From assembly GCA_017893485.1 (NCBI GenBank), contig CM030366.1, positions 75,707,227 to 75,771,226 of the forward strand: DNA of 64,000 nt, written 5' to 3'. The notes below the pieces were generated by a model. The model saw only the letters and a list, made by a program, of their open reading frames with translations. It ran no database searches and had not been told where the DNA came from. Of the stretch, positions 11,340-23,720 are shown piece after piece (the stretch's first letter is position 1; every line of letters starts with the position of its first letter). Source of the DNA: Hemerocallis citrina. Taxonomy: Eukaryota; Streptophyta; Magnoliopsida; Asparagales; Asphodelaceae. The position numbers were made by a program, and so were the translations under genes.

Positions 11340-11757
11340 TCATTCTCCCCCCCCCCCCCCGGCATCTCTCTCAAAACCCGAAATCGGAAACCCCTCGCCT
11401 ACTTCCCTCTCTCTTTTTCTCTTCACGCGCTTCTCCGAAACCCTATTTCCCTCTTCTTTTTCCTCCTCGCACTCAACCTCTTCGAAACCCAATTTCCAAT
11501 TTCCCACAATCCTCAATCTCCCACAATCCCCAATTTCCTTCTATCTTTCCCTCTTTGTGCTCCAGCCGGCCATTCGCTCTCCCCTCGCCGTCGTCGTTCG
11601 CTCTCCCATCCGCCGTCGTCGTTCCCTACCCTTTCCCGTCGTCGCACATTTTCCTTTCTCTTACTCCAAACCACTCCGTCGCCCCATCTCTCTCTCCTTC
11701 GGCGTCCTCCCCCATCTCATCGAAACCCTAGGTATTGTCAAAATTCTAATACTGTGA
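11340..11757 (+). promoter_or_regulatory. 5'-UTR-like C/T-rich segment in the CACTA element
   Basis: A 16-base C run (about 11347-11362) is followed by 390 bases of C/T-rich sequence with repeated CTCTC, AAACCC and CGTCGTCG. It ends in CGAAACCCTAG followed by GTATTG, a good plant splice donor. This is the usual look of a plant 5' UTR exon and suggests the captured segment includes a gene start. The 66-codon frame at 11557-11757 is compositional and I do not call it a protein. Confidence 0.45.
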
Positions 11758-12508
11758 TTTTCCTATGTTCATAATTTATTTCGTTTTGTTATGGGTTTTG
11801 GGTAGTTTAGATTTAGATTAAGCTGATGTTTATGTTATGGGTCGATTCATTGGATTTTTTTTGGGTTAATTAGTTATAATAGGTTAGTTACATTTTGGAT
11901 CTATTATGGTTAGCAGGTTACCTAGGTTGGCCTTAAATTGGGTGCTATTTTCAGTTACAACTTACAAATGGTAATGGGGGGATTTTTGTCTAGATTCATG
12001 TTATTTGTTATTTAATGTTATATAGGTTTGTTCTTAAGACTGTGAAGAAGATAGTTCAAAGAATATCTGTTGATTATTAACTCATTCTTTAGACATTTTT
12101 GTATCATTCATTCATTTCATTTCCCCCTATTATAACTAGACAATATCTGTTGATTATTCTAAGAGATTGAGGTTGATGCCCAATTGGAGAATTAAGGGAA
12201 ATTGTGGAATTTTTTTAATGAGTCTCGTGATCTTTGAAGTTGTAGTTTATTTTCTTGCATGTATGTGAATAGGGGGTTGAATGTGTAGTTTCATTCCCTT
12301 AGCTTAACATGGGATAATTTGGTATCGAAATAAACAAAGTGTTATCTTGTAAGCATGTTGATAAGATGATGTAAGAACCAAGAGGAGACCTGTAAGAGAG
12401 GTGTTGTTGAAGGGTTATGAAAGGGCATTAAAAGACTGAGCTGACAGAGTTTGAGGATTTAAGAATATATTTAGTAAGCTTGTTGTTACATTGGATCTTT
12501 ACCTTAAG

Positions 12509-12612
12509 GCCCTGTTTGGTATGTCGGTTTTGACGTGGGAAGTGTGAGAAACTTAGATGTTAAAGAACATTAACATCTGAGTTTCTCCGACTTACCACAT
12601 ACCAAACAGGGC
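12509..12612. mobile_element. Small hAT-like MITE, 104 bp
   Basis: The ends are inverted copies of GCCCTGTTTGGTATGT, and the interior also pairs (AGAAACTTAGATGTTAA with TTAACATCTGAGTTTCT). TTAAG-containing sequence flanks both sides, but the duplication is not clean. GGCCCTGTTTGG termini are common among plant hAT-type MITEs. Confidence 0.75.
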
Positions 12613-12841
12613 ATTAAGGAGTGATAGAATTAGAAGAATCTGTTAGGCATGTAAGGTTTATTTCCTGTCTTTTGTTTATAGTTATATTTTCCATATATAA
12701 GTTTACCGGAACTCCCATAAACGAGCAATTGTGTAAATGCGGTCTTTTTTTTAGTTGTGTTCAGTTTCACCTTTATTGTTGCTTTACTTTCTAGGTAGAT
12801 CTATCTTTTAATGTTGATTTTTATTAACTTGATTTTGTAGA

Positions 12842-13152
12842 GAGGCCCAAGTTGGATCCGTTAACCGATCTTAAGAAGCAAGCACCAGCCGATATTAAGA
12901 AAGAGGTACTGAATATCTGTTGATTATGTAGAATGGCTTCTGTCAACTTATTAATGACAACTGGATAATGTTGATTAGTGACTATTATGCATGCTTTTGC
13001 TGAGCTGTTAAAGTTTAATTGAGTTAAGATTGTATGTTGGTTACTTTGATTAAACTAATGTCTAATTAAGGAGTGGAAATGTTTGTTTTGTTCCATACAG
13101 GACAAGGGCAGTGCAGAGGCTGATAGAAACTCTGAACAGCCCCCAGCAAGGT
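12842..13152 (+). pseudogene. Two captured exon-like blocks, origin not recognised
   Basis: Block 12842-12907 lies between TTTTGTAG and GTACTG and reads RPKLDPLTDLKKQAPADIKKE in frame. Block 13101-13151 lies between ATACAG and GTTTTTG and reads DKGSAEADRNSEQPPA in frame. Both have proper AG/GT edges and low-complexity, hydrophilic content, consistent with the N-terminal part of some regulatory protein. I could not name the family. The intervening 190 bases are AT-rich, intron-like. Confidence 0.45.
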
Positions 13153-13811
13153 TTTTGTATTCAGTTGCTCCATGGAATTGATATCTCCCACGTGATACTC
13201 TAATTCTTCATTTTCCAATTTTGAATTAAGGTATTTGTTAGAGAAATGATGTGGATACCCCAAAGAAAAAATGTGGAATAATCAATTGATATATAAGAAG
13301 CACAAGAACATGCACATACAGAGAGGATGCAGCACAATATGTCAACAACACTGAGAAATCCAAATAACTACATTGAAATAAGTCGTTCTGATATGTGTAT
13401 TGGACAGGATATGACTACTAAATTGAAGTTTAAGTGCTGTATAGGTTAAGATGCGTCTGGACAATATAACTTCGATATTGAAATGTTTTATCATTTTAGG
13501 TGGAGCAAAGAGGATTTGAGGCCTAAGTGAACTTAGGTTGATCTAGTAAAGAAGAATATTGTAGTTGTAAATTTTTGAAAGAGGAAATGACCCTTATGTA
13601 GCTGTATTAATCGAAAGAATTCAAGTGGTGTAAAGGCCTTGTTGTTGTAGCTTTCTGGTATTGGCCATATAGCCATGATCAACACTTGATTTTACTGCTA
13701 AGATGTAGCATATGTAGAGTTTAAATACACCCCTTGATGCTTTCAGTTACTTTGATTGTTGTTAATTGTTGATGCCAGTATATTGACATTGCTAATCTTT
13801 TATGCCTGTAG

Positions 13812-14185
13812 GGAAGGAGACTCCCAGTTTAGTTCTTGTAAGTTTCCCATCTTTTCTCTGTTCAGTCAAAATAGCTTATCATATATATACTTTTTGTTTA
13901 CTAAATTTTAACTTGTTCTCCTTTCTTTTTGTTTATTTTCAATCTTTATATCCAAAAGATCATGAATCATTTAGTAACGGTACTTTTGGAGACCACTCAA
14001 GTTCTTCGAGTAGTACATGCCCCTACCTGGCCTTCAATGGATTTCCTCATGCTATGCATACTGCCCCTCGTTTGGGTGCTTCTGATCCAGTTTCCGAGAA
14101 CATGGGAGATATCAATTCCGTGGGTGCCACTCAGTCCAGCGAACGTGGGAGATATCAATTCCGTGGGAGATATCTTACATTTGTT
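13812..14185 (+). pseudogene. Captured exon-like blocks, origin not recognised
   Basis: After TGCCTGTAG a short block GGAAGGAGACTCCCAG precedes an intron-like stretch. Then 13945-14185 reads YPKDHESFSNGTFGDHSSSSSST..LAFNGF in one frame, Ser/Gly/Asn-rich. Near 14103 and 14148 a 23-base segment beginning GTGGGAGATATC is tandemly repeated, probably a local duplication. No domain recognised. Confidence 0.35.
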
Positions 14186-14359
14186 AAATTGAAATTCAGA
14201 ACATTGTGTTCCAACTCAGCTGGACTGAGTGGCAATCTTTAACCTGACTGATAATATATACAATTTTTGATGTCAGAGAGCCACTTTGCTATGACATGTT
14301 TTTAATTTCCTGCATGTGGATTAGTATAAAGTCATCAAAATTTTGCTAGTCTTAGTTAA

Positions 14360-14530
<171 letters not shown>

Positions 14531-14873
14531 TAGTAAAAAAACTGTTTTGACAAATATTTTCAATAAAATTATTTGCAAGAAAATCACCCCCTGGTTGGTA
14601 TGCTATATAATTCTCTTCATGGATTCTTGTAAATGTGTAACAGTCCTATGATCCTATCTGTATCTGCCACTTGTTTCACACAATTTGTCGCTTCCATTGG
14701 CAGCATTCAGTAATTGAAACTTTATTTAATTTGAAAGTCATGCTTCAGCCAACATTTTCGGGTTGATTGGTCTAACTTGTGTAGATGCCTTTTTATTCTT
14801 CTTTGAATTCATTAGCTTCTGTTTTTTCATATTAAGTTTTAAACCAAAGTTTTTTTTTTGGGGGGGCACAGAT

Positions 14874-15086
14874 TGCCCAGTTCTCATGGAAGGAGAAGAC
14901 TCCTGAAAGCAGTCGATTGAGCATATGTGAGGTTGTACATTCTCTCTTTGTAAAATAGTTTTGAGATTTTTCCTGTGCCGAACAAGTTTTCTTTATTACC
15001 ATTCGCTGAATGTGCCTAATAACTATTCCTTTAAATTTTTGATGGTACAGGAACTTGCTGAGATGATTTTCCAGTCAGCATTGTAG
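14874..15086 (+). pseudogene. Captured terminal exons, origin not recognised
   Basis: Block 14874-14932 (after GCACAG, before GTTGTACAT) reads IAQFSWKEKTPESSRLSICE. After an intron-like gap ending in GTACAG, block 15051-15086 reads ELAEMIFQSAL and a TAG stop. The two join in frame. They are followed by AT-rich sequence that could be a 3' UTR. Family unknown. Confidence 0.4.
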
Positions 15087-15479
15087 ATCAGAGTTATTAT
15101 TGACGAGTTGTAAACGTACATTATTTATTGGCTATGGAAGCTAATTTTCTGTTGATGGAGCAAACCTCAAAATTAAGTGGATGAGATTGTTATAAGACTT
15201 TATATGCTTATTATATGTCAGTATGGTACTCTTAGGTTGACATTTTAACTATTTTGTAATTTGAATTTGACATGTTTGTAATACTTCATTAATTTTTAAT
15301 ATGATTGAAGTTTAATTTAATTTAATTTTGTTTCATAAACACATGTATTTATTTCATTGTGTATTTGGTTTATAATTGAATTAATATTATAAAAGAAAAT
15401 ATTAAATTATCATAAGCGTAATTAAAGAAAAAATTGTGTATAGAGCGATGTGTATATATTCAAATAATTGGATGCGAAA

Positions 15480-15773
15480 ACCATTGCTAAAACCTATAGC
15501 AATGGAGCTTCAACCGTGGGTATAGGAAAGCAAAATGTGTCTTTAAAACCTATACCAACGATCCGAAACCGTGGGTATAACACCAAGGTTTTGTCCAACG
15601 GGTGAAAAAACCGTCGCTATAGGCTATAGTGACGGCATTTTACCGTGGGTATAGCTAATTAAAAACGACGGAAAAACATGTCCGTTGGTATAGGTTTTAT
15701 GGGCTATACCTACGGTTTTTCGCCTTTTACCCACGGATTTTTGCTGTCACTATATGTCAAATTCCTTGTAGTG
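15480..15773. repeat. Right subterminal and terminal repeats of the CACTA element
   Basis: CCGTGGGTATAG-type motifs recur at about 15512, 15570 and 15643 and in inverted form near 15707 (CTATACCTACGG). GTCGCTATAGG and CTATAGTGACGG lie near 15613-15635. The run ends in the inverted CACTACAA terminus. Confidence 0.8.
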
Positions 15774-15776
15774 TTA

Positions 15777-16519
15777 ACATGGCCTAGTCTTTCATGCCAA
15801 ACAAAAGAAGACTCAACAACATAAGCAACATGATTCATTTCATTAATTTTGGGAACAACAGGAACAACAGATTTTGGGATGACTGTCATTACATTGAATT
15901 TGAACAGTCCATCCTTAACATACCCTTTTCCCAAGTACACCTCATTTTTTGAAAGTACAAAATTGTTAGAAGCAAGCACGACCCTAAATCCATTCTTACT
16001 CAGCACAGATTCTGAGACCAGGTTCTTGCGAATATCCGGAACGTGCAACACATTGGTTAGTGTTAGTTCCTTGCCAGAAGTCATCTTCAGCACTATATTC
16101 CCTATTCCTTCAATTTTGGAAGTGGAAGAATTCCCCATGAACAACTGTTCATCCTTGTTGCATTTCTGGTATGAAGTGAACATCTCTTTGTCCGAGTAGA
16201 TGTGCTTGGTGGCTCCAGTATCATACCACCACTCACGAGGATTGCTCCCCACCAGATTGACCTCTGATATAACAACACAGAGGTCCAAGTCAGAGAGACC
16301 AGTAGACAGGTTCTCAGCTATGTGCACATAGGCTTTCTCATTCCCTTTTGCCTTTCCAGTTCCAGTACGGATTTCATCCTTGCTGCGACATTCAGATATC
16401 TTGTGCCCAAGCCTACCACACTTATGGAAATTGCCAGCAAACCTTTTTGCATCAGGCTTCTTGTTCGAGCCTTGTGGCAAGAATTTTCTCTTTTTGTCCT
16501 TCTGTTCGTGCTTCACCAT
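15777..16519 (-). pseudogene. Copia M1 gag C-terminus, protease and pre-integrase
   Basis: The frame runs right to left from a Lys-rich gag end. Its zinc knuckle reads FHKCGRLGHKISEC (first Cys replaced by Phe), followed by WWYDTGATKHI with the protease DTGA, then LVSESVLSKNGF, and the pre-integrase WHERLGHVN. The last residues before the frame closes come from the CACTA insert, so the polyprotein is cut exactly there. Apart from the knuckle substitution the segment is open for about 245 codons, which suggests M1 was fairly young when the CACTA element arrived. Confidence 0.88.
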
Positions 16520-17249
16520 GTTGGCTTTTTCTATGGACTTATTTCCATAGGACTTGTCAGTCTTGCGATTGTCTTCTTCAATCTACAACCTGACGATCAG
16601 GTCCTCAAGAGACATTTCCTTTCGCTTGTGCTTGAGATAGTTCTTGAATTTCTTCCATCCAGGTGGAAGCTTCTCAATGAATGCTGCAACCTGAAATGGT
16701 TCACACAACGTCATGTTTCCTGCAGCAATTTCGTGCAGTATCACTTGCAGCTCCTAAATTTGACTCACAATAGTCTTGGAGTCAACCATCCTGTAGTCCA
16801 AAAATTTGCCAACTACAAACTTCTTGGAGCCAACATCCTCGGGTTTTGTACTTCTTCTCCAAAGACCTCCATAGTAGTTTAGATGTCTTGAAGACACATC
16901 ACACGTTGTAGAGCGGGTCTACAAAACCGTTCAGGATGTAATTTCTGCATAGATAGTCACCCTGAGTCCATGCATCAACAGCAGCAACAGAGTGTGCATC
17001 CATAGGTGCCAACATAGGGGCAGTTTCAGTCAGAAACCCTTCCAGCTTCAAGGTGGTTAGGTAGAACTGTAACTTTTCTTGCCACTTCTTGAATTCAGTT
17101 CTATTGAACTTTTCAGGTTTTTCTCCCACAGTTATATGTGTAGGCAGAACAACCATTTGTGCTGCAACCGGTTATGCAGTCACATTCTGGATCACTGGGG
17201 TTTGTACATTGAGCAGTTCACTTACATTCTCAGTTTGGCTGTCACCCAT
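16520..17249 (-). pseudogene. Copia M1 gag N-terminal and middle part
   Basis: The ATG at 17249 begins MGDSQTENVSELLNVQ; an in-frame TAA occurs after 25 codons. The frame resumes at VVLPTHITVGEKPEKFNR..FKKWQEKLQFYLTTL, typical of copia gag (UBN2/DUF4219-like), then VAAVDAWTQGDYLCRNYILN. Beyond 16898 it is shifted but readable to the zinc knuckle. Gag would have formed the virus-like particle; this copy cannot. Confidence 0.8.
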
Positions 17250-17402
17250 TGTTTTTCTTCTGATACAGTTACAAATTAAACTGTTAGGAAAAATTGGAAT
17301 TTTTTGTTTTGTGTTGTTTTGTTTTTTTTCCGAAATGAAGAACAACACCTGTAAACTCTAAAAACTGTTAGAATAGAGGGAATTTTTTTTTTGCTTTAAG
17401 AT
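17250..17402 (-). other. 5' untranslated leader of copia M1
   Basis: A short leader between 5' LTR and gag ATG. The bases next to the LTR (read on the minus strand, ATCTTAAAGC) do not match the common TGGTATCAGAGC initiator-Met primer site, so the primer site is degenerate or uses another tRNA. Confidence 0.5.
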
Positions 17403-18275
17403 TGTTAGAACTTGAATTTCATAAAGTAAACTGTTTCTAATAATCTTTGTGAAGAAGATAAGTTGCAGGTAATAAAATGCAAACCAAACAAAACTTATAC
17501 CGAGTCGAGATTAAAATTTCTGTCCCTAAAGCAAAATTCACCCCGTAGTGTGATAGTTCTTGACGAATAGCCTCCCAGGATACAACTATATTACCTTCTC
17601 TGAAGAGCAGCACCCAAGCTTCAGAGACACCAGCGACCAGCACCTGTGTTACACTCTCAAACAGTCGCAGAAGAAAAAGGGAACGAGAAAAAAAGGTAAA
17701 ACAGTGTAAATGAGTGGATTTTATAGGAGATTAGAGGCTTAACTGAAGGATTCATTACTCTGTAACAGCAGAGTAATGGCACAAAAGCATAACTGACGGA
17801 TCCATTATTCTGCTGTTACAGAGTTATGGCATCAGTTACAGAATTCCAAACTGGATCTCAGGAAAAATAATAGTTTATGCTGGCCAGAACCAAACCAAAC
17901 CAAACCAAACCAAGCCGGGGCCGGGCCGGGCGCGCGCGTGTATGTTTGTTACTTTGGTAGGCCCTCTCTCCACTACACGTTAGTGGTAACCCCAGGGCCA
18001 CGCCCTTTAGTCCATTTCTTTAGCTTATATACTAGAGAAATCTTTCTCAACTTTCGATGAGGGATTATCCATTTTCTCCAAATTTTCAAGTTAGTACATT
18101 AGTACCCAACTATGGAACAACATTTCTCATTCATACGGAATCTGTTTTTGGCTAACGAGTACATTACAGAATAGTACTCGATGAGAGGAACACAGTCCAA
18201 TCACTTTACGGTGCTGCCGGTGGCCGGAGCCCACCGGAATCAGGCCCGAAAAATCTGCCAAAAATGTTTCCAACA
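17403..18275 (-). repeat. 5' LTR of copia M1
   Basis: 873 bp, TG..CA limits on the minus strand. The minus-strand TATATAAG near 18025-18032 is the likely U3 TATA box. It matches 6884-7995 throughout except for the indels described there. Confidence 0.9.
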
Positions 18276-18280
18276 AATGT

Positions 18281-19071
18281 ATCCCTCTCCCTATAAATAG
18301 AGAGGAAGGGAAAAGGCTTAAAGCATCAAAAACTTGAGTCTTAGTATTGTGTTGTAAGCTTGAGTGTAATATTAGTAAAGACTTTCCTTTGTATATCTTT
18401 TGTTCTATTTTCCATTGTATGTTCTTTTGTTCTATTTAAGCTCCATCTCCACCTTCCGATGTTGATTGTTGATTGTTGATTTATTTATTTATTTATTAAA
18501 ATTTTTTGGTTCAAATGTAATTGATGAGTTGAATCAGTTGATATAATTTGTGGTTAAGGTGTAATTGATGAGTTGAATAAGTTGATATGATTTGTGGTTA
18601 AGGTGTAATTGATGAGTTGAAATGAATCAGTTTAATGTAATTGATGAATTTGTTCCTTTGTTTCTTAACTTCTTTGATTTATAGATGGATTAGGTTGTTT
18701 TGATGGTAAATGTTGAAGATGGATCGCGAAAATTGATGAGGCTATTTATGTATTTCCCTTTCCAATTTGTCAATGTCAAACTTCTGTGGGTTTGAAGAGA
18801 AGTTTAGATATATAGCATTCTCCTATTGTACATAGTTGTTAACAACTTTTCCTAGTTCTACTATAAGAATGGCAGGGCCTTTCTTCTTTGGTTTTCTTTG
18901 TTTATTTCAAATCACTAATCATGGAAGTTTACATGTAAGTGATGGCCTGAGCAGTTGCTTCCCGTTTTCTAGTACAAAGTTTTCCATAGCAAACTCATGC
19001 TTTTGGAGGCATAATTCTTTGCTTGTTGGTGCATGCATCCACCAAGTATGGCACCAATTTTATATACATGC
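18281..19071. other. Spacer between copia M1 and M2 with a TATA box
   Basis: TATAAATAGAGAGG at 18292 followed by a short transcript-like stretch resembles the U3/R border of an LTR. The rest is AT-rich. Open frames near 18836-19156 show no recognisable domain. Confidence 0.35.
18513..18655. repeat. Minisatellite of about 57-bp units
   Basis: GTAATTGATGAGTTGAAT recurs near 18520, 18571 and 18606, with GTTGATATRATTTGTGGTTAAG between the first units. Two full units and partial ones. Confidence 0.75.
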
Positions 19072-20210
19072 TGTTACAAAATTTGTTTACAATAAAACCT
19101 TCTTCTTCAATATTTATACCATTTGTTACAACTTTGATTACAAAAGTTTGGCATAAAAAAAAACGATTGAGAGACACAAAAACTAGAGAGGGAGGAGAGA
19201 AATAAAACAGTGAAATAAAAAGGAAAATAATAAATCAAACCGATTTGATGTCGAGGCTTGTGTAGCACACAATCTCCTTAAAACAGTTTTCGCCTTGTCC
19301 GGGTGCTGGAGGTAGTTGAGGCTCTTGTCTTCCAGGATGCAACGACAAAGAGGGTTCACGTAGTCACCACGTAACGCTCTCGAACTAGCAGCGTCAGAAC
19401 TCTATTATCTTACTGAATGGACTCAGCGAACGAAACAGGACAGAACAGAACAAAAAGAAAGAGTAGAAATTTTTCTGTGCAGGGAAGAAAGAAGGGGGGG
19501 GGGGGTCTATATATAGAGTCAGGGTTAGAGACTTGTAACAGTAGACAAAGCTATGAATGCCTTCAGTGTAACGGCAGACAATGTATTAAATTCGTACACT
19601 GTAACGGCAGACAGAAGTCAATGCCCTAAATGCCACATTGTAACTGCAGACAATCAATTGAATGCGCACAATGTAACGACAGACAAAATGATTAATACTG
19701 CACTAAAACGGCAGACAAAATCGTTTCTGCATTTATAACAGACTTTTACAAAGAAAAAAAAATCAAAACTGCAGCAAAAAGTGGATCTGCACGGGGTGGG
19801 GTTATGTCGGTCTGGCATTCGTGTCTGCAGGACGTGCGGGCGCACACAAGTCGCATGTAATACGGTCCGAGATTTGCACCCCCCTGCGTGCGCCCGAGAG
19901 AGCCTCTCTTCTAGCTATCTTACGATTCTTAGAAGGAGGTTATTATATATCCTCTTCTAATTCCTTTGATTTTTTCGATGTGGGACTATGTTCCCTCAAC
20001 CTATTTTCAAAAATGAAAACGTCTCACTTTGAGAGACAATTTATCATTCACCCCTTAACCATTTTTAGCAAATTAATATATGATTTTGATCTACTCACGA
20101 AGGAGAACAAAAATCAATCAAGATCTCTCAATAATTCATTAAGGATCTTACTCAAAAAATTGCTCAAAAACTGGTTCGTAAATGGTGTATAAAATACCCA
20201 TTTTCTAACA
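19072..20210 (-). repeat. 3' LTR of copia M2
   Basis: Starts TGTTAGAAAATGGG and ends TTTTGTAACA when read on the minus strand, 1139 bp. The minus-strand TATATATAGAC near 19505-19515 precedes a poly-C run and is the likely promoter. The polypurine tract (CATGTGGGGAA on the minus strand) lies just outside at 20211-20221. Confidence 0.9.
19530..19735 (-). repeat. Degenerate minisatellite in the M2 LTR
   Basis: GTAACGGCAGACA-type motifs recur at about 19535, 19569, 19602, 19638, 19674 and 19708, spaced 33-36 bases. The right LTR has the same array at 30610-30780, where further local copies occur. Confidence 0.8.
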
Positions 20211-20796
20211 TTCCCCACATGAATGAAAATTGACGATCACAGATATGACAGACTGACACGACAGACTTGGTGATAGAATTTATCGGTTGAATCCAGTATA
20301 GGATAGGTAGGTGTTACCTTTTGAACCTTCCTTTATAAAAATATGTTTACTTTACTAACTAAACAGTATACACGATGTCCTTGAACTGTTCTGTCATATG
20401 TGTAAACGATGACTTATCTCACACATAAATCTTCCTAACGCATTTTTCTGTTCTCACTGTTTTGTTTGTTTTGGCCATGAACATACGCCTGGTTTTGCAA
20501 GAGTTTAACATGAATATTGCCCTATATTACTCCATTGGAAGCAGCCCTTTTTCCCTCTTACATAGGTGATTTCTTACTTAAGAGTAACCCGCATTACTTT
20601 GCTCGGATATCCAATGCATAAGAATCATTAAAAGCCTAGCTTAACCTGTTACCTTACGGGTATCACTGTTTCATCTTGGGGATGGACATGAAAAAATCCC
20701 TACAGTGATCCAATTTGGTCCTTACAATTTAGTTGTCCCTTTGAACCTAGATCTTAGGATCTCCAGTCAGCTAGGTTGGGTGTCCAGTGTATCGAC
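20211..20796 (-). other. 3' untranslated region of copia M2
   Basis: Polypurine tract at its left edge, otherwise non-coding. Some sequence similarity to the matching part of M1 (GAACCTAGATCTT..GGATCT near 20742 and 8561). Confidence 0.6.
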
Positions 20797-21345
20797 TTAT
20801 TCTTTCATGGGCTTTAGTCCCATTTTCCTCAATGATTTATCAACCAACTCTCTGTTTAACCCTTTGGTTAGCGGATCCGCAATGTTATCCTTTGACTTTA
20901 CATAGTCCACAGAGATAACCCCAGTAGAGAGTAGTTGTCTAATGTTATTATGTCTTTGACGAATATGTCTAGATTTACCATTATACATATTGCTCTATAT
21001 TTTACAAATTACAGATTGACTATCTGAATGTATGCATATTAGAGGCACATGCTTCGTCCACCTTGAAATATCCTTAAAGAAGTGGCGTAACCATTCAGTC
21101 TCTTCCCCATATTTGTCCAGTGCGATAAATTCAGATTCCATCGTGGATTTAGTGATCACTGTTTGTTTCATGGATTTTCAAGAAACTGCTGTACCACCTA
21201 GCATAAACACATATCCACTAGTGGATTTTGAATTATCACTAGATATCCAGTTCGCATCACTGTATCCTTCAAGTACAGCTGGGTATCTCGTATAATGTAG
21301 CCCATAGTTATGAGTAAAATGCAAGTACTTTAGTACTCTTGTAAT
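20797..21345 (-). pseudogene. Copia RNase H of M2
   Basis: The C-terminal frame (20988-20797) reads [20 protein letters not shown], then VDYVKSKDNIADPLTKGL and MGLKPM. Upstream pieces to 21345 carry the remaining RNase H text ([17 protein letters not shown]) across shifts and a stop at the ACAATC..TATAAA region near 20990. Not functional as a unit. Confidence 0.8.
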
Positions 21346-21417
21346 TGCTTGTCAATGCTCGCTTTCAAGATTACTCGTATATCTACTTAGTTTAATCACT
21401 GCATAGGCTATATCTGG

Positions 21418-22410
21418 TCATGTACAACTCATTAAGCACATTAGACTGCCTATGATCCTAGAGTATTCTAATTGAGAAATACTCCCACCTTTATTCTTGG
21501 ATAAATATAAAGTTAGATCTATTGGAGTTCTGGCAATTCCAGAATCATCTTTATTAAATTTTCCATGAATATTGTCAACATAATGTAACTGGCTTAAAAT
21601 AAGCTCGTCTGATGTTCTTGTGATTTTAATTCCTAATATAACATCAGCTAGTCTTATGTCTTTCATGTCAACCTCGAGTTCAACATGTTTTTAACAGATT
21701 TAATCATGTGATCATTGCTTCCGATAATAAACATGTCATCTACATACAAACATATAATGACATATCCATCTTCTGTGTCTTTGACATTTGTCATATTAAT
21801 TGATCTTGAAGCCATTTGTCATCACGACATTGTCAAATTTCCCATGCCACTACTTTGGAGCTTGTTTCGAGCCATATAATGACTTCACCAGTTTACACAC
21901 TTTCTTTTCATGTCCTGGAACTGAAAAAGCTTTAGATTGTTCAATGTAGATTTCTTCATCTAAATCTCCATTAAGAAAAGCTGTTTTTACATCCATTTAA
22001 TGTACTTCAAGATTGCGCAGAACTGCTACTGTAAGTACCATCCTAATGGAATTTATTCTCGTCACAGGAGAATATGTATCAAAGTAATCAGGACCTTCCT
22101 TTTGTTTATAACCTTTAATTACAAGTCTTGCCTTGTATTTATCAATTGATTCATTAGGTTTCATTTTTCTCTTGAAGATCCACTTGGAACCTAAATGTTT
22201 ACTACCTGGTGGAAGATCCACCAGTTTCCAAGTGTGATTTTGCAAGATAGAATCAATTTCACTCTTGATGGCTTCTTTCCATAGAGGACCATCACTAGAG
22301 TTCACAACTTCCTTGAAGGTTTGAGGTTCACCTTCAAGCACAAAAGTCAAGAAATCAGGACCAAAAGATTTTTCTGTTCTTGTTCTTTTACTGTGTCGAG
22401 GTTCCTCCTC
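21418..22410 (-). pseudogene. Copia reverse transcriptase of M2, in pieces
   Basis: The N-terminal part is in the frame that also covers the linker: [20 protein letters not shown], then [25 protein letters not shown] and [13 protein letters not shown]. The catalytic YVDD is at 21735-21746. The C-terminal part is 21666-21418 with MKDIRLADVILGIKI and LSQLHYVDNI. The three parts are in different frames with stops near 21410 and 21990. Confidence 0.85.
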
Positions 22411-22731
22411 AACTTCCTCATCTTGGTCTTCACTATCTTCACAAATAGTCTCATGTGTTCGTTTGGAAGAACTTGGTTCCTCCTTTGACTTACATGGAAA
22501 TACATCTTCCAAGAACGATGCATTTCTAGACTCCATTATCGTGTTCTTTGATATATCAGTGATATCAAATTTGTACACAAAGAACCGATAGGCACTACTG
22601 TTAAGTGTATAGCCAATGAAAATGCAATCAACCATTTTTGGTCATATTTTCACTTTCTTAGGTGGAGGTACTGTCACCTTGGTAAGACATCCCTACATTC
22701 GCAAGTAATTGTAGGATGGCTTTCTTCCTTT
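22411..22731 (-). pseudogene. Integrase-RT linker of copia M2
   Basis: Reads [20 protein letters not shown] and [20 protein letters not shown], followed by an acidic, Arg-rich stretch ([18 protein letters not shown]). This is the same linker as M1's at 10266-10541. Upstream text to 22731 is out of frame. Confidence 0.8.
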
Positions 22732-22994
22732 CTATAATTCATATGGAGTTTTCTCTTCTTTCTTTCTGGGCACCTTATTCAAAAGGTAGTTAGCTGAAAG
22801 AATAGCTTCTCCCCACAAGTTTGGTGACAAACCAGAACTTATTAACATTGCATTCATCATTTCTTTCAATATACGATTCTTTTTCTCAGCAACACCGTTG
22901 GACTGAGGAGAATAAGGCGCTGTCGTTTCATGTATAATCCCATGCTTAGCACAAGTGTCAGCAAATGGCGATTCATACTCTCCACCTCGGTCGC
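22732..22994 (-). pseudogene. Copia M2 integrase, part left of the inserted element
   Basis: Starts right at the insertion with RGGEYESPFADTCAKHGIIH, then TTAPYSPQSNGVAEKKNRI (catalytic Glu) and LWGEAILSANYLLNKVP. The codons before it come from the inserted element, so any protein would begin with foreign residues. Confidence 0.85.
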
Positions 22995-23559
22995 TGTCAC
23001 GCCCCGCTTCCCAAACAACAGAATACAAGCGCGTGACAAAGCCCAGTGAATGATTTTCATCATTCATGAGCTGTAGGATCGTCTCAGCATCATAACAAGA
23101 ATATAACAAATGTACACAACCACGCAAGCATGAATAATTTATTAATCAACATAAAACAATTGAAACAAAATAATACTATCCCAAATAGTTTTCAAATCTG
23201 GATTAAAAGATAAAAACTCGGGATTATAAGCCTGTTACAAGTTTTAAGTATCAAAAGGAATAATAACTCAAAACAAAATATTTAAATAAATTCTTTTTTC
23301 CAAGCGAAGCCTAGAACGTCTGCTCACCTATTCCAGTATAAAAAGGAAAAAAAAGAGAAAACAAGATAAATGCCCTTAGTGCAAGTTAGGGTCGCAAATA
23401 GAACAAGTAACGGTATGAAAACAAGTGCTAGAAATATGGAACAAGATTTGGAATCAAGAATGTATAACATAATATAATAGGGATGCAACAAGTAGTGGGA
23501 TTCAAGAAACTAGCTAGCAAGAAAGACAACTCAAGTGACAAGATTGGGTAACAAGTACT

Positions 23560-23720
23560 AGTAGGAGAACAAGTGGCTAGTGAACATGTAATAGTATCAA
23601 GCATCAAGTAACAAGTATCACGTACAAGTATCAAGTAACAAGTAACAAGTCTCAAGTAACAAGTCTCAAGTCTTAAGTCTCAAGTCTCAAGTAACAAGTC
23701 TCAAGTAGGGTATCAAGTGT
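23560..23720. repeat. AAGTAACAAGT / TCAAGTCTCAAGT simple repeats
   Basis: More than a dozen near-copies of (T)CAAGT(AA/CT)CAAGT occur between about 23560 and 23720, with weaker copies out to 24040. They are tandem, degenerate and non-coding. Confidence 0.85.

Noticed and set aside
11557..11757. Arg/Ser/Pro-rich 66-codon frame
   Set aside because: Low-complexity C/T-rich sequence typical of a 5' UTR; no support as a protein.
18836..19156. 106-codon frame as a possible host gene
   Set aside because: No recognisable domain, and the frame runs into the M2 LTR.
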